NCBI RefSeq assembly: GCF_009711095.1
Contig: NZ_WMJZ01000028.1
Span: forward strand, 1-61,251
DNA length: 61,251 nucleotides
Direction: 5' to 3'
From: Intestinirhabdus alba
Lineage (GTDB): Bacteria; Pseudomonadota; Gammaproteobacteria; Enterobacterales; Enterobacteriaceae
A program made the translations under genes and the position numbers. Positions within the stretch are counted from its first letter, which is position 1. Each line of letters opens with the position of its first letter. Below, in pieces: positions 49,827 through 59,142 of this stretch. The notes below the pieces were generated by a model. The model was not told the DNA's origin. It made no database searches and saw nothing but the letters and a program-made list of their open reading frames with translations.

Positions 49827-50408
49827 ATGAAAAAATACATTATCTTATTAACACTCACCGTTATTGCGGCCATGAATACCGCGCAGACAGCGGCAGCTAA
49901 TGCTAAAGTTGAGCGCTATCGCCAGGCCGTGGCGGAATATGATAAAAGCCAGGCGGCGATGGCGAAGGATAATATTGTAATGGCGTTAGCTTATTCTAAA
50001 AGCCCCATGTTGAAGGAGCATCGTCGTGGCGGTATGCCCGGTTCTTATGGCTTAGCCGTGATAGATCTGGCGATGCAGGGGCTGGGAGTGAACAGAAGCC
50101 CGGCCGCTAATGAGGCACTACTCGATTTGCTTGTCACAACGGCGGATGCCGGAGCCTCGGAAGCGCTGGACTGTGCAATCGTCATTAAGGGCGCTGAAAT
50201 CGTGCCGCAGTTGGAAAATTTTAACGCTGCAGAGAGGCTGGAAAACTGCCGTTCCGCTTTTTCAGACCTTAAAAAAACGGTATTACGCAATGTCACTGAT
50301 GTCACCGTTGAGGATATATGCCAGTTCAATACCGCGGGCGTAAAAAAAATCGCCAACAGAGTTGACGATCTTATTCAGGCCATAAAAGCAAAGACCGTTT
50401 GCGAATAG
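49827..50408 (+). CDS. Exported protein of unknown function
   Basis: A 193-residue protein with a signal peptide (MKKYIILLTLTVIAAMNTAQTAAANA) and a helical mature part. Three cysteines are visible (LDCAIVI, LENCRSAF, DICQF) plus a fourth near the C-terminus (TVCE), which could form disulfides in the periplasm. The general form resembles exported immunity proteins such as the Imm57 type, but I cannot confirm that and no toxin gene is adjacent. It has only a modest ribosome site. Confidence 0.65.
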   Translation: MKKYIILLTLTVIAAMNTAQTAAANAKVERYRQAVAEYDKSQAAMAKDNIVMALAYSKSPMLKEHRRGGMPGSYGLAVIDLAMQGLGVNRSPAANEALLDLLVTTADAGASEALDCAIVIKGAEIVPQLENFNAAERLENCRSAFSDLKKTVLRNVTDVTVEDICQFNTAGVKKIANRVDDLIQAIKAKTVCE

Positions 50409-50555
50409 CGCGACGCCATCTCCGCTGAGGAAACCGCAAAACATCGCCATTCGCTGCGGCCCGGCGAAGGTCACGCTGCGGACGACTATTTGCGCTTATT
50501 CACGCCCTTTCCGCAATAATACGCCCTCGTTTAGCACTGTATTTATGGACAGATC

Positions 50556-51098
50556 GTGCGGCTTCTCCTTAACACCCTGCTCCTTATTTTCTCTCTGGCC
50601 ATTACCGCCCTCTGCCTGTGGTTCGCCAGTCATGCGCCGTGGTATGGCATACTCCTCGCGGCCTGGTTTTTTGCACTGATTAACACTATGCCGTTCGCCA
50701 TTATGCACGAGGCGGTGCACGGGGTGGCCTCCCGCTCTGCATGGGGCAACCGGCTTATCGGCGTGGTGGCGGGCTGGGCGTTTCCCACCTCGTTTCTGCT
50801 GCAGCGCCGGGCGCACCTGAACCACCATGATAACACCCGCACCGACGGCGAGCTGTACGATTACTCTCTCGCCCACCGGCCCAGATGGCTGCGCAATATC
50901 TGACTCTACGGCAGCAATCTGCTGGGGCTGTGCTATTTCTGCGTCATTCTGGGTAACGCGCTCTGGCTCATCGCGTGGAGATTTTATCGCTCCGACAGGT
51001 TCGTTAAAAAGATTGCCCCCGCTCTCGGCTTCGGCGCACAGCTTCCTGAGCTGATTAAGCTACCGCCGCTGGAGGTGTGGTGCGAACTGGCGCTGGCC
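50556..51098 (+). pseudogene. Fatty acid desaturase, interrupted and truncated
   Basis: The frame starts at GTG 50556 and shows desaturase histidine boxes: MHEAVHG (about residue 50) and RRAHLNHHD (about 87). It has membrane segments before and after. An in-frame TGA at 50901-50903 splits RWLRNI from LYGSNLLGLCYFCVILGNALWL; a Trp codon there is likely in the ancestor. The homologous frame runs on to about 51098 and then joins antisense sequence of the GH3-like gene, so the 3' part with the last histidine box is lost. Confidence 0.75.
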
Positions 51099-51782
51099 TT
51101 CGGCTACCCCACCGGCACCGGCGGCCAGAGGCATCGGGTTTCCCGCGTCGCCAGGTAGCGGCGATAGCGGGACAGCACCCCGGCGTCGGCGGCGAGATCG
51201 TGGCCGCCCTGCCGCCAGACGGTGCCCGGCGATGGTGTCAGCAAGCCAGCCGGTCAACGCCCGGCGAAAGTCGTCGAGGCCGCGCGCGGTATAGGGGATC
51301 AGTTTGCCGCCGCTGTGGCTACCGCCGGTTGTCTCAAACGCCAGCGCGGGCGCGGTAAACAGGAGGTTTTGCTCACCGTCGGCAATGCGCTCAATCAGCG
51401 GTGCCAGCGCTTCATAGTCAACGATCGGCGCGCGCCGCTGAAAGTCTTCCGTGCAGGCAAACCAGCTCATGCCCGCGCCCGTAGTGGGGATTTTTTTGCA
51501 GAAAAAAATCAACTTCGGCCTGCTGCGGCTTGCGGGCGGAATCGCCGCCAGCGCCGGCTGCAGATAGCCATAGTGGGGCGGACACTCCACCACCCCGCGC
51601 TGGGGATTGAACAGCGCGCCGAATTTTTCAGCGGCCAGGGTCTGCGCCAGCGCCCGCAGCTCCGGCTCCTCGCGCTGCCAGTGCGGATAGAAGGTTCGGG
51701 TAAAGGTCTTCGGGTATTTCCAGGTCCGCACGCCCTTCACCAGCAGCAGCCAGTAGAGCCTGCGCTGGGGATTCTGCCGACG
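51099..51782 (-). pseudogene. GH3-family acyl-adenylating enzyme, degraded
   Basis: Minus-strand translation gives RRLYWLLLVKGVRTWKYPKT, ALFNPQRGVVECPPHYGYLQPAL, CTEDFQRRAPIVDYEALAPL and FETTGGSHSGGKLIPYT. The last is the nucleotide-binding loop of the GH3/adenylate-forming family. The frame breaks after LADTIAGH; HDLAADAGVLSRYRRYLATR continues in another frame and ends within 100 bp. The upstream part (to about 51950, MRNNFTFARRQGDIIVYSGD) is in yet another frame. It was probably an acyl- or aryl-acid activating enzyme working with the desaturase in lipid-like metabolite synthesis. Confidence 0.65.
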
Positions 51783-52208
51783 GAGCAGAGCCCCAGCTCC
51801 GGTGCAGCACCTGCTGCCGCCAGTGCTCCGGCATCACGATAGTGTCGCCGGAATAGACGATGATATCCCCCTGCCGCCGTGCAAAAGTAAAATTGTTCCG
51901 CATTTGGGAATAAAAATCGTTTGCTCTTAGCGTCGGGCGCGGTAGTCTCACTTAGGCTCTATTCCTTGACCATGGGTGAGCATCGCCGACGGATAATCAG
52001 TCCCGGTTATTCCAGACGCGCGGCGAATAACGCGGCAGCGGGGCTGAATGGTCCGGGCCAGATAGCGATCGGGAGCACATCTGAATGCCGGACGAGCCGC
52101 CTCTCCGGAAGGGCGAGGCGGCAAGAAATGCAGCCTGAAAAGACAGGACAGAGACAGCGCCGCGAATGTAAGCAACCTTACTCCCTTATCAGTACGGACA
52201 GGACAACT

Positions 52209-53537
52209 ATGGACTCCACCCTTATCTCCACACCGCCTCAGGAGGTGACGCCTTCGCTTAATCGCGCCCGCCGCGCCGCTCTTGGCAGCTTTGCGGGCGC
52301 GGTCGTCGACTGGTACGACTTTCTGCTTTACGGCATCACCGCCGCGCTGGTGTTTAATCATGCATTTTTCCCACAAATCAGCCCGGCGATGGGCACCCTG
52401 GCCGCCTTCGCCACCTTCGGCGTCGGCTTTCTGTTTCGCCCGCTCGGCGGGGTGATCTTCGGCCACTTTGGCGATCGGCTCGGGCGTAAACGTATGCTGA
52501 TGCTGACCGTCTGGATGATGGGCATCGCCACGGCGCTGATTGGCCTTCTCCCCTCCTTTGCCACCATCGGCTGGTGGGCACCGGTGCTGCTGGTAACGCT
52601 GCGCGCCGTTCAGGGATTTGCCGTCGGCGGCGAATGGGGCGGCGCGGCCCTGCTGGCGGTTGAAAGCGCGCCGGAAAATAAAAAGGCTTTCTATAGCAGC
52701 GGCGTGCAGGTGGGCTACGGCGTCGGGCTGCTGCTCTCCACCGGGCTGGTATCGTTGATCAGTTCCCTGACCACCGACGCGCAGTTTTTGAGCTGGGGCT
52801 GGCGCATACCGTTTCTGTTCAGCATCGTGCTGGTGCTGGCCGCGCTGTGGGTGCGCAACGGTATGGAGGAATCGGTAGAATTTGAGCAGCGGCGGCAGGA
52901 AGCGCCGCCGCAAAAACAACGGCTGCCGGTGCTGGAGGCGCTGCTTCGCCATCCGGGAGCGTTTCTTAAAATCATCGCCCTGCGCCTCTGCGAGCTGTTG
53001 ACCATGTACATCGTCACCGCGTTCGCCCTGAACTATTCGACCCAGAACCTCGGGCTGCCCCGGGAGCTGTTCCTTAACATCGGCCTGCTGGTAGGCGGCC
53101 TGAGCTGCCTGACCATCCCCTGCTTCGCCTGGCTGGCGGACCGCTTTGGCCGGCGGCGCGTCTATATTACCGGGGCGCTAATCGGCTCGCTCTGCGCCTT
53201 CCCGTTCTTTATGGCGCTGGAGGCGCAATCGCTTTTCTGGGTGGTCTTTTTCTCGCTGATGCTGGCGAATATCGCCCACGACATGGTGGTCTGCGTGCAG
53301 CAGCCGATGTTCACCAGCATGTTTGGTGCCGGCTACCGCTACAGCGGTGCCGGGGTTGGCTATCAGGTTGCCAGCGTCGTCGGCGGCGGGTTCACCCCGT
53401 TTATCGCCGCCGCGCTGGTCACCTTCTTCGACGGCAGCTGGCACAGCGTCGCCATCTATTTGCTGGCAGGCTGCCTGATTTCCGCAGCCACCGCCCTGCT
53501 GATGAAAGATCCGCAGCATCCGGACCACGTTCATTAA
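52209..53537 (+). CDS. shiA: Shikimate:H+ symporter ShiA
   Basis: A 442-residue, 12-helix MFS transporter of the metabolite:H+ symporter family. AGAVVDWYDFLLYG and LFRPLGGVIFGHFGDRLGRKRML are the family signatures. Sequence and position upstream of amn match E. coli ShiA, which imports shikimate and dehydroshikimate. The ATG at 52209 gives MDSTLISTPP, like the E. coli start; the 257 bp upstream hold no gene. Confidence 0.94.
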   Translation: MDSTLISTPPQEVTPSLNRARRAALGSFAGAVVDWYDFLLYGITAALVFNHAFFPQISPAMGTLAAFATFGVGFLFRPLGGVIFGHFGDRLGRKRMLMLTVWMMGIATALIGLLPSFATIGWWAPVLLVTLRAVQGFAVGGEWGGAALLAVESAPENKKAFYSSGVQVGYGVGLLLSTGLVSLISSLTTDAQFLSWGWRIPFLFSIVLVLAALWVRNGMEESVEFEQRRQEAPPQKQRLPVLEALLRHPGAFLKIIALRLCELLTMYIVTAFALNYSTQNLGLPRELFLNIGLLVGGLSCLTIPCFAWLADRFGRRRVYITGALIGSLCAFPFFMALEAQSLFWVVFFSLMLANIAHDMVVCVQQPMFTSMFGAGYRYSGAGVGYQVASVVGGGFTPFIAAALVTFFDGSWHSVAIYLLAGCLISAATALLMKDPQHPDHVH

Positions 53538-53684
53538 CCGCGCGCGGGCGGCGCGGGGCCTGAACGGCCTTCGCCGCCGCCCGTGACCGGATCGGCAAGC
53601 CTGCGTCCAGCCCCCACTGAACGTCATATTTCTGTGACATACTCTATCGCAAGAGCCGTATCTTCGCGGAATAAGGAGACAGAG

Positions 53685-55139
53685 ATGATCAACAAGGCCG
53701 CCAGCCTGACCCCCACCGAAGCGCTGGATAAACTGGACGCTTTGTACGAACAGTCGGTAGCCGCGCTGCGCTGCGCAATTGCCCGCTATATTGAAAGCGG
53801 CGCACTCCCGGAGGCCGCCGCCCGCAGCAACGGCCTTTTCGTTTATCCCTCGCTGTCGGTCACCTGGGACGGCAGCACGACTCATCCGCCGAAAACCCGC
53901 GCTTACGGCCGCTTTACCCACACCGGCAGCTACACCACGACCATTACCCGACCAGGGCTGTTTCGCCGCTACCTGCAGGAGCAGCTGACCCTGCTGTATC
54001 AGGACTACGGCGCGCGGATCGTGGTGCAACCGTCGCAGCATGAGATCCCCTATCCCTATGTGATCGACGGTTCAGCGCTAATCCTTGACCGCTCGATGAG
54101 CGCCGGTCTGACGCGCCACTTCCCGACCACCGAGCTGTCGCAGATTGGCGATGAAACGGCGGACGGTATCTACCATCCGGCGGAATTCTCTCCGCTATCG
54201 CATTTTGACGCCCGGCGGGTGGATTTTTCGCTGGCGCGGCTGCGCCACTATACCGGCACGCCGGTGGAACATTTTCAGCCCTTCGTCCTGTTCACCAACT
54301 ACACCCGCTACGTGGACGAGTTCGTGCGCTGGGGATGCAGCCAGCTCCTCGATCCGGACAGCCCCTGGATCGCCCTCTCCTGCGCGGGCGGGATCTGGAT
54401 CACGGCCGAAACCGAGGCTCCCGAAGCGGCGATCTCCGATCTGGCCTGGAAAAAGCATCAGATGCCCGCCTGGCATCTGATCGCCGCCGACGGCCAGGGC
54501 ATCACCCTGATCAATATTGGCGTCGGCCCGTCCAATGCGAAAACCATTTGCGACCACCTGGCGGTGCTGCGCCCGGACGTCTGGCTGATGATCGGCCACT
54601 GCGGCGGCCTGCGGGAAAGCCAGGCGATCGGCGATTACGTGCTGGCCCACGCCTACCTGCGCGACGATCGTGTGCTGGACGCGGTGCTGCCGCCGGACAT
54701 TCCCATTCCCAGCATCGCCGAAGTGCAGCGCGCGCTGTATGACGCCACCAGGATGGTCAGCGGGATGCCCGGCGAAGAGGTGAAGCAGCGGCTGCGCACC
54801 GGCACCGTCGTCACCACCGACGACCGCAACTGGGAGCTGCGCTATTCGGCCTCCGCGCTGCGCTTCAATCTGAGCCGCGCGGTGGCCATCGATATGGAAA
54901 GCGCCACCATCGCCGCCCAGGGCTATCGCTTTCGCGTTCCCTACGGCACGCTGCTGTGCGTTTCCGATAAGCCGCTGCACGGCGAGATTAAGCTTCCGGG
55001 CCAGGCAAACCGCTTCTATGAGGGGGCGATTTCCGAGCACCTGCAGATTGGCATTCGGGCGATCGAACTGCTGCGCGCCGAGGGCGACCGCCTGCATTCG
55101 CGCAAGCTGCGCACCTTCAACGAGCCGCCGTTCCGCTAA
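53685..55139 (+). CDS. amn: AMP nucleosidase Amn
   Basis: A 484-residue enzyme that hydrolyses AMP to adenine and ribose 5-phosphate. The N-terminal regulatory domain (MINKAASLTPTEALDKLDAL) is followed by a phosphorylase-fold catalytic domain (about 260-470: ITLINIGVGPSNAKTICDHL, GHCGGLR, AIDMESATIAAQGYRFRVPYGTLLCVSDKPLHG). The start has AAGGAGA at ideal spacing. The length equals that of E. coli Amn. In E. coli it is regulated by phosphate (PhoB). Confidence 0.96.
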   Translation: MINKAASLTPTEALDKLDALYEQSVAALRCAIARYIESGALPEAAARSNGLFVYPSLSVTWDGSTTHPPKTRAYGRFTHTGSYTTTITRPGLFRRYLQEQLTLLYQDYGARIVVQPSQHEIPYPYVIDGSALILDRSMSAGLTRHFPTTELSQIGDETADGIYHPAEFSPLSHFDARRVDFSLARLRHYTGTPVEHFQPFVLFTNYTRYVDEFVRWGCSQLLDPDSPWIALSCAGGIWITAETEAPEAAISDLAWKKHQMPAWHLIAADGQGITLINIGVGPSNAKTICDHLAVLRPDVWLMIGHCGGLRESQAIGDYVLAHAYLRDDRVLDAVLPPDIPIPSIAEVQRALYDATRMVSGMPGEEVKQRLRTGTVVTTDDRNWELRYSASALRFNLSRAVAIDMESATIAAQGYRFRVPYGTLLCVSDKPLHGEIKLPGQANRFYEGAISEHLQIGIRAIELLRAEGDRLHSRKLRTFNEPPFR

Positions 55140-55302
55140 CACTGGTGGGCGGCGCGTCCGCTAAAAGAGCGCCTCTGAGCCGGGAGAGGCTGGCGTACGA
55201 TAATTTACGGGTCGCGCTGACGCCTTCGAACTCTACGTTTCCGCGAGGCACAGCGCGGCAGACCAGCGTCATAAATGGGTCAACCGCTCCGCCGGCCTGC
55301 GT

Positions 55303-56040
55303 TTACCAGCCGTTTTTCTTATATTTTTCATTTACGCTAAACTCACCCGCTCCGATATCCAGATCTCCTGCACAGGGCACTCGCCATAGTCCCCAGCTTG
55401 CCGTTACGGCCGTCTCGCCGTGGTAGGGGGTCCAGGTACCCATAAACTGATTATTGGCATAGCTGTCCGAGGGGATGTAGGTGTCAGGCCTGATAATGTT
55501 TTTTTTATCAACGTAAAAGCTGGCGGCGGCACTCCCCGTAAAACGGCCGCTGTCCGGGACATTTTTATCTTCATCGAACTGATAATCAGCCATGAGCAAT
55601 GCCTGTTCGACTACCCGATCTGCCATTTCTCCGTCCACGCCCAGGGCAGGCGATTCATAAACGTGAATATGATTAATCGTGATGTGCCCGGTAAAGGGGA
55701 TTTGCTGGCCCTCACGCTGGCGGTAGCCCTGCACAAGGTATTTACCGGGCAGGGTTTTGTCCTTGCTGACGTGGGTCAGAAACATTCGCAGCCGGTGGTG
55801 ATCTTCCCCCATAGCGCCGTAATACTCCTGGGGTTCATCAGCTTCCGAACGATCGCTTTTATCAAGCCAGAGATGAGTGAGATCCCGGTCTATATACCGT
55901 TGGGTTTGCTCTGTCCCCTTGTCCTGCGTCAGGCTGATCTCCCTGAATTCAGCCGCATTTCGGCACTCGTAAATGTTCATCAGCGCCAGAGTCGGCGTAC
56001 TGTAAAGAAGTGCGGCGATGAGCATAGCAGATAGTTTCAC
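55303..56040 (-). CDS. Exported protein of unknown function
   Basis: A 245-residue protein with a signal peptide (MKLSAMLIAALLYSTPTLA). The mature part has two cysteines (YECRNAAEF and RVPCAGDL) likely to pair in the periplasm, and aromatic/Gly-rich beta-type sequence (GHITINHIHVYESPALG, then GRFTGSAAASFYVDKK). No family is recognised. It lies between amn and the Rhs-toxin remnant, where E. coli has yeeN, and it is the only apparently intact gene between amn and the asnW-like tRNA. Confidence 0.7.
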   Translation of the reverse strand: MKLSAMLIAALLYSTPTLALMNIYECRNAAEFREISLTQDKGTEQTQRYIDRDLTHLWLDKSDRSEADEPQEYYGAMGEDHHRLRMFLTHVSKDKTLPGKYLVQGYRQREGQQIPFTGHITINHIHVYESPALGVDGEMADRVVEQALLMADYQFDEDKNVPDSGRFTGSAAASFYVDKKNIIRPDTYIPSDSYANNQFMGTWTPYHGETAVTASWGLWRVPCAGDLDIGAGEFSVNEKYKKNGW

Positions 56041-56186
56041 TGGTTTTCCTTAACAAACAGTTAATTATGATTGATTACATGACAGCGTAAAAAAGCCTGC
56101 CGACGCGAAACGGCGCACACTCCATCATTCGCCTTTCGCCCGGATTATCACCCTGTTCACATTTTTTACATGTATTTACCGGCAAC

Positions 56187-56681
56187 TTATGACCACTTTC
56201 CTATCCACCGGTCCATTTTATCCTCTACAGATGAGTCACTAAAAATAATGTCATAATGAATATTATCTTTATTATTAATTACTTGTTTTGAAACACTATC
56301 GCCATGTACCTCCTTCTTAGAGAGAATTTCTTTCATACATGTTTTACTTTCTATTCTTTTTTTCGAAAAGCCGCTGTATTTTATATAGACAAGCTCATCA
56401 TAAAAAAAAGAAAACGTTACATCAGCATAACCACAGTCGGTATTCATTTTTTTTACCTGCGCAAGGGTGAATCTTGCATTTCCTCTTTCTACAAATTAAT
56501 CCTCTTTAAGGATAAAATCATAGCCCTGTACTGAACACACATTCCTTACACCATTGAATTTATTTTCTCCATGAAACTTAAGATTTTCCTTAGGAAGAGA
56601 AAAATTTAGCGCATATAAAGTAATGCATACAATCATCAATATTATAACACTCGCTAAAAATATTATCTTTTTATGATTCAT
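56187..56681 (-). pseudogene. Putative membrane-anchored immunity protein, split by a stop codon
   Basis: One frame encodes MNHKKIIFLASVIILMIVCI (N-terminal membrane anchor) through VCSVQGYDFILKED, then TAA at 56496-56498. It continues in the same frame as FVERGNARFTLAQVKK and MNTDCGYADVTFSFFYDELVYI to WIGKWS. The continuous reading suggests a single protein of about 164 residues with a nonsense mutation. Its ATG overlaps the stop of the toxin fragment (TAATG), the usual toxin-immunity layout. Two separate small genes are possible but less likely. Confidence 0.55.
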
Positions 56682-57145
56682 TAATAATCGCTCGCTGCGA
56701 CATTTGATGATGGAAGCATACTCCCTTCCCCAGGCATAGGTAATTCATCATTATTATACTTTTCGATGCAGACATTATCACAACGTTTGAAAGTCATACC
56801 ACACGAAATCCCTACACCATTATTTGCTAAATCCATTAACTCTTCATCCTTAGGCTGAGGCGGAGTCGCTCTGTTACCCGCATCCTCATGGTTTTTAATA
56901 ATAATATAGGCTTTGAGTGGACTCAAAACTTCGAGTCATCCGACACATCCAGTAGCAATGTCTTAGAGCATCAGCTGCGCTATTATGTGCTCCCTTGACA
57001 ATCTCATTCATATCTCAGACGAATTGATACGAATCATCTACGATAATTTTAGCAGGAATAACATCAGGCCCAAGAATCAAAACAGCCAACCCATATTCTA
57101 TTGCATCTAACGCCAAAGGATCAATCCACTGCATCGGCTTAAGCG
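56681..57145 (-). pseudogene. Orphan Rhs C-terminal toxin remnant
   Basis: Minus-strand translation runs PLKPMQWIDPLALDAIEYG, like the conserved end of Rhs cores. It then reads LAVLILGPDVIPAKIIVDDS and a TGA, followed in frame by DMNEIVKGAHNSAADALRHC then YWMCRMTRSF. A frameshift leads into KAYIIIKNHEDAGNRATPPQ, DLANNGVGISCGM and ELPMPGEGS. The NSAADALRHCxWxCxMTR to NHEDAGN pattern is that of DUF6973-like polymorphic toxin tips. No Rhs repeat core precedes it, so it is a displaced, broken tip. AT-rich. Confidence 0.65.
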
Positions 57146-57257
57146 GATATTAATAACTATTTAAACCTGCACTTAGACCTGTCGGGTTCTGCGTGATTTA
57201 CCGCCCCTGCTGCGGCGGGCCATCACTCCCTCGTTTGTTGGTAAAAGGGAAATCGAA

Positions 57258-57356
57258 CCAGCATTACCAGCATTACCAGCATTACCAGCATTACCAGCAT
57301 TACCAGCATTACCAGCATTACCAGCATTACCAGCATTACCAGCATTACCAGCATTT
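57258..57356. repeat. 9-bp minisatellite (11 units)
   Basis: CCAGCATTA is repeated ten times perfectly, followed by a partial unit ending in TTT. The equivalent place in the other inverted-repeat arm (59502-59520) has only two units. The repeat lies in the non-coding left end of an integrative element, upstream of where the integrase gene would begin. Confidence 0.9.
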
Positions 57357-57445
57357 TTACCATCAAAATGATATGGCTTCGAGTGTTTTTTAGTGAACGA
57401 GGGTGAACTTGAAGAAGGGGATAACCAACTGACAGAAATGACGAG

Positions 57446-57469
57446 AGCAGACGTCGGTGAACGTCTGCT
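57446..57469 (-). terminator. Hairpin after the asnW-like tRNA
   Basis: AGCAGACGT, a 6-base loop and ACGTCTGCT, as behind the other tRNA-Asn genes, but followed by CTCGTC instead of T's, so termination may be weaker. Confidence 0.6.
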
Positions 57470-57479
57470 TCCCTTAAAC

Positions 57480-57555
57480 TGGCTCCCCTGACTGGACTCG
57501 AACCAGTGACATACGGATTAACAGTCCGCCGTTCTACCGACTGAACTACAGAGGA
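57480..57555 (-). tRNA. asnW: tRNA-Asn(GTT), variant, asnW position
   Basis: Same as the other three tRNA-Asn genes except one base in the 3' acceptor strand (CAGGGGA instead of CAGAGGA). The U4-A69 pair thus becomes U4-G69. Anticodon and T-arm are unchanged. It lies next to yeeO on the same strand, the asnW arrangement of E. coli. Confidence 0.95.
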
Positions 57556-57642
57556 ATCGTGTGAACGAGGCGCATATTAACGACGCCCACGGCGCTTGTC
57601 AAAACCTGAATGCGCTATCGCGTTCGTTTGCTGAAATATTCC

Positions 57643-59142
57643 TCACTTCGCCGCATCTTTCAGCGTAACCGACTGTTTTTCGTACTTTTCATGCTGTGCA
57701 CGAGGGTATTTCCATAGCCAGCGGCCGGTGACCATTCGCCAGTAAAACAGCGCCGCGCGCACCGCCCAGTCGAAGAACATCCCCATCCAGACGCCGACCA
57801 CGCCCCAGCCGAGCACAATCCCCAGCGTATAGCCCGCCACCACGCGGCAGCCCCACATGCCGAGCATAGAGACCCACATGGCGAAACGGGCGTCCCGCGC
57901 GCCTTTAAAACCGGCGGGCAGCACCCAGGACGCCGCCCAGATGGGCATAAAGGCGGCGTTGAGCCAGATGAGGATCACCACCACGTGCTTCACCTCCGGA
58001 TCGTGGGTGTAGAAGGAGGCCATCAGCCCGGCGAATGGCGCGCTCAGCCAGGCGATGGCGGTCAGGCCAAGGGTGGAGAGCCAGAACACGTGCCGCAGCT
58101 GGATTTCGGCCTGGGCGATCTGCCCGTTGCCAAGTCGTCTGCCGGTGATAATGGTCGAGGCCGACCCCAGCGCATTTCCCGGCAGGTTAATCAGTGCGGC
58201 AATCGAAAAGGCGATAAAGTTGCCGGCGATAACGCTGGTGCCCATCCCGGCAACGAACATCTGCGTCAGCAGCTTGCCGCTGTTGAACAGCACCGACTCA
58301 ATGCTCGCGGGAATGCCGATGCCCATCACCTCCCAGATAATGGCGAAGTTAAGCGGCTTAAAGTAGCTTTTGAGTGGAATGCGCAGCGCCGGATTAAAGC
58401 CGGTGGTCAGCACCCACAGGATGGCTACCGCGCCGATATAGCGCGAAATGGTCAGCCCCAGCCCGGCTCCGATAAACCCCAGCCCCGGCCAGGAGAAAAG
58501 GCCATAAATCAGGAGGCTGCTGATCATAATATTGAGGATATTCATACCGCCGTTGATGAGCAGCGGAATTTTGGTGTTGCCTGCGCCGCGCAGGGCACCG
58601 CTGCCGATCAGGGTAATGGCGGCGGCAGGATAGCTCAGCACCGTCAGCTCCAGATAGGTCAGCGCCAGTTCTTTCACCTCCGCCGTGGCTTCCCCGGCGA
58701 CGAAATCAATAATCTGCGCGCCGAAATAGTGGATCGCCGCCGCCAGCACCGCCGCAAACAGCGTCATGATGACCAGCGACTGTCTGGCCGCCGCCCTGGC
58801 CCGCCGGCGATCGCGCTTGCCGAGGCTGAACGCCACCACTACGGTGGTGCCGAGATCGACGGCGGCGAAAAACGCCATAATCACCATATTAAAGCTGTCA
58901 GCCAGGCCGACGCCCGCCATCGGCGCTTTCCCGAGCCAGCTGACGAGGAAAGTGCTCAACACTCCCATCAGCAGGACGCAGGTGTTTTCCAGAAAGATAG
59001 GTACGGCAAGCGGGGTGATTTCGCGCCAGAAAAGCACCTTATAGCTTTTGCGTTTGGCATACCAGGGCGTACGGGCGACGACCTGACGTAAGGCAGCGGA
59101 GACGTTCAAAATGGACCTTAATGAAGAAAGTTGAAACCTCAT
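57643..59142 (-). CDS. yeeO: MATE-family flavin exporter YeeO
   Basis: A 499-residue, 12-helix inner-membrane transporter of the MATE family. ITPLAVPIFLENTCVLLMGV and TYLELTVLSYPAAAITLIGSGALRGAGNTKIPL are typical; YeeO of E. coli exports FMN and FAD. The N-terminal 40 residues are soluble and basic; a shorter start is possible. It lies between the asnW- and asnU-like tRNAs, as in E. coli. Confidence 0.95.
   Translation of the reverse strand: MRFQLSSLRSILNVSAALRQVVARTPWYAKRKSYKVLFWREITPLAVPIFLENTCVLLMGVLSTFLVSWLGKAPMAGVGLADSFNMVIMAFFAAVDLGTTVVVAFSLGKRDRRRARAAARQSLVIMTLFAAVLAAAIHYFGAQIIDFVAGEATAEVKELALTYLELTVLSYPAAAITLIGSGALRGAGNTKIPLLINGGMNILNIMISSLLIYGLFSWPGLGFIGAGLGLTISRYIGAVAILWVLTTGFNPALRIPLKSYFKPLNFAIIWEVMGIGIPASIESVLFNSGKLLTQMFVAGMGTSVIAGNFIAFSIAALINLPGNALGSASTIITGRRLGNGQIAQAEIQLRHVFWLSTLGLTAIAWLSAPFAGLMASFYTHDPEVKHVVVILIWLNAAFMPIWAASWVLPAGFKGARDARFAMWVSMLGMWGCRVVAGYTLGIVLGWGVVGVWMGMFFDWAVRAALFYWRMVTGRWLWKYPRAQHEKYEKQSVTLKDAAK

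Larger units (their letters stand above)
57227..57555 (-). repeat. Left arm of the inverted repeat flanking yeeO
   Basis: Reading leftward: tRNA-Asn, terminator hairpin, GGTTATCCCC and CCCTCGTTCACTAAAA, GCCATATCATTTTGATGG, the minisatellite, then TTCGATTTCCC and TTTTACCAACAA. The same order appears rightward at 59303-59547. The two copies flank yeeO in inverted orientation and differ mainly in minisatellite length. Confidence 0.8.

Noticed and set aside
57258..57356. Repeat array as a CRISPR
   Set aside because: The 9-bp units are directly adjacent with no spacers and no cas genes are nearby; it is a minisatellite. The Tyr/Gln/His repeat peptide readable from it has no ribosome site or support.
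57985..59091. 368-codon open frame antisense to yeeO
   Set aside because: YeeO is strongly conserved on the other strand; the antisense product is low-complexity and hydrophilic.
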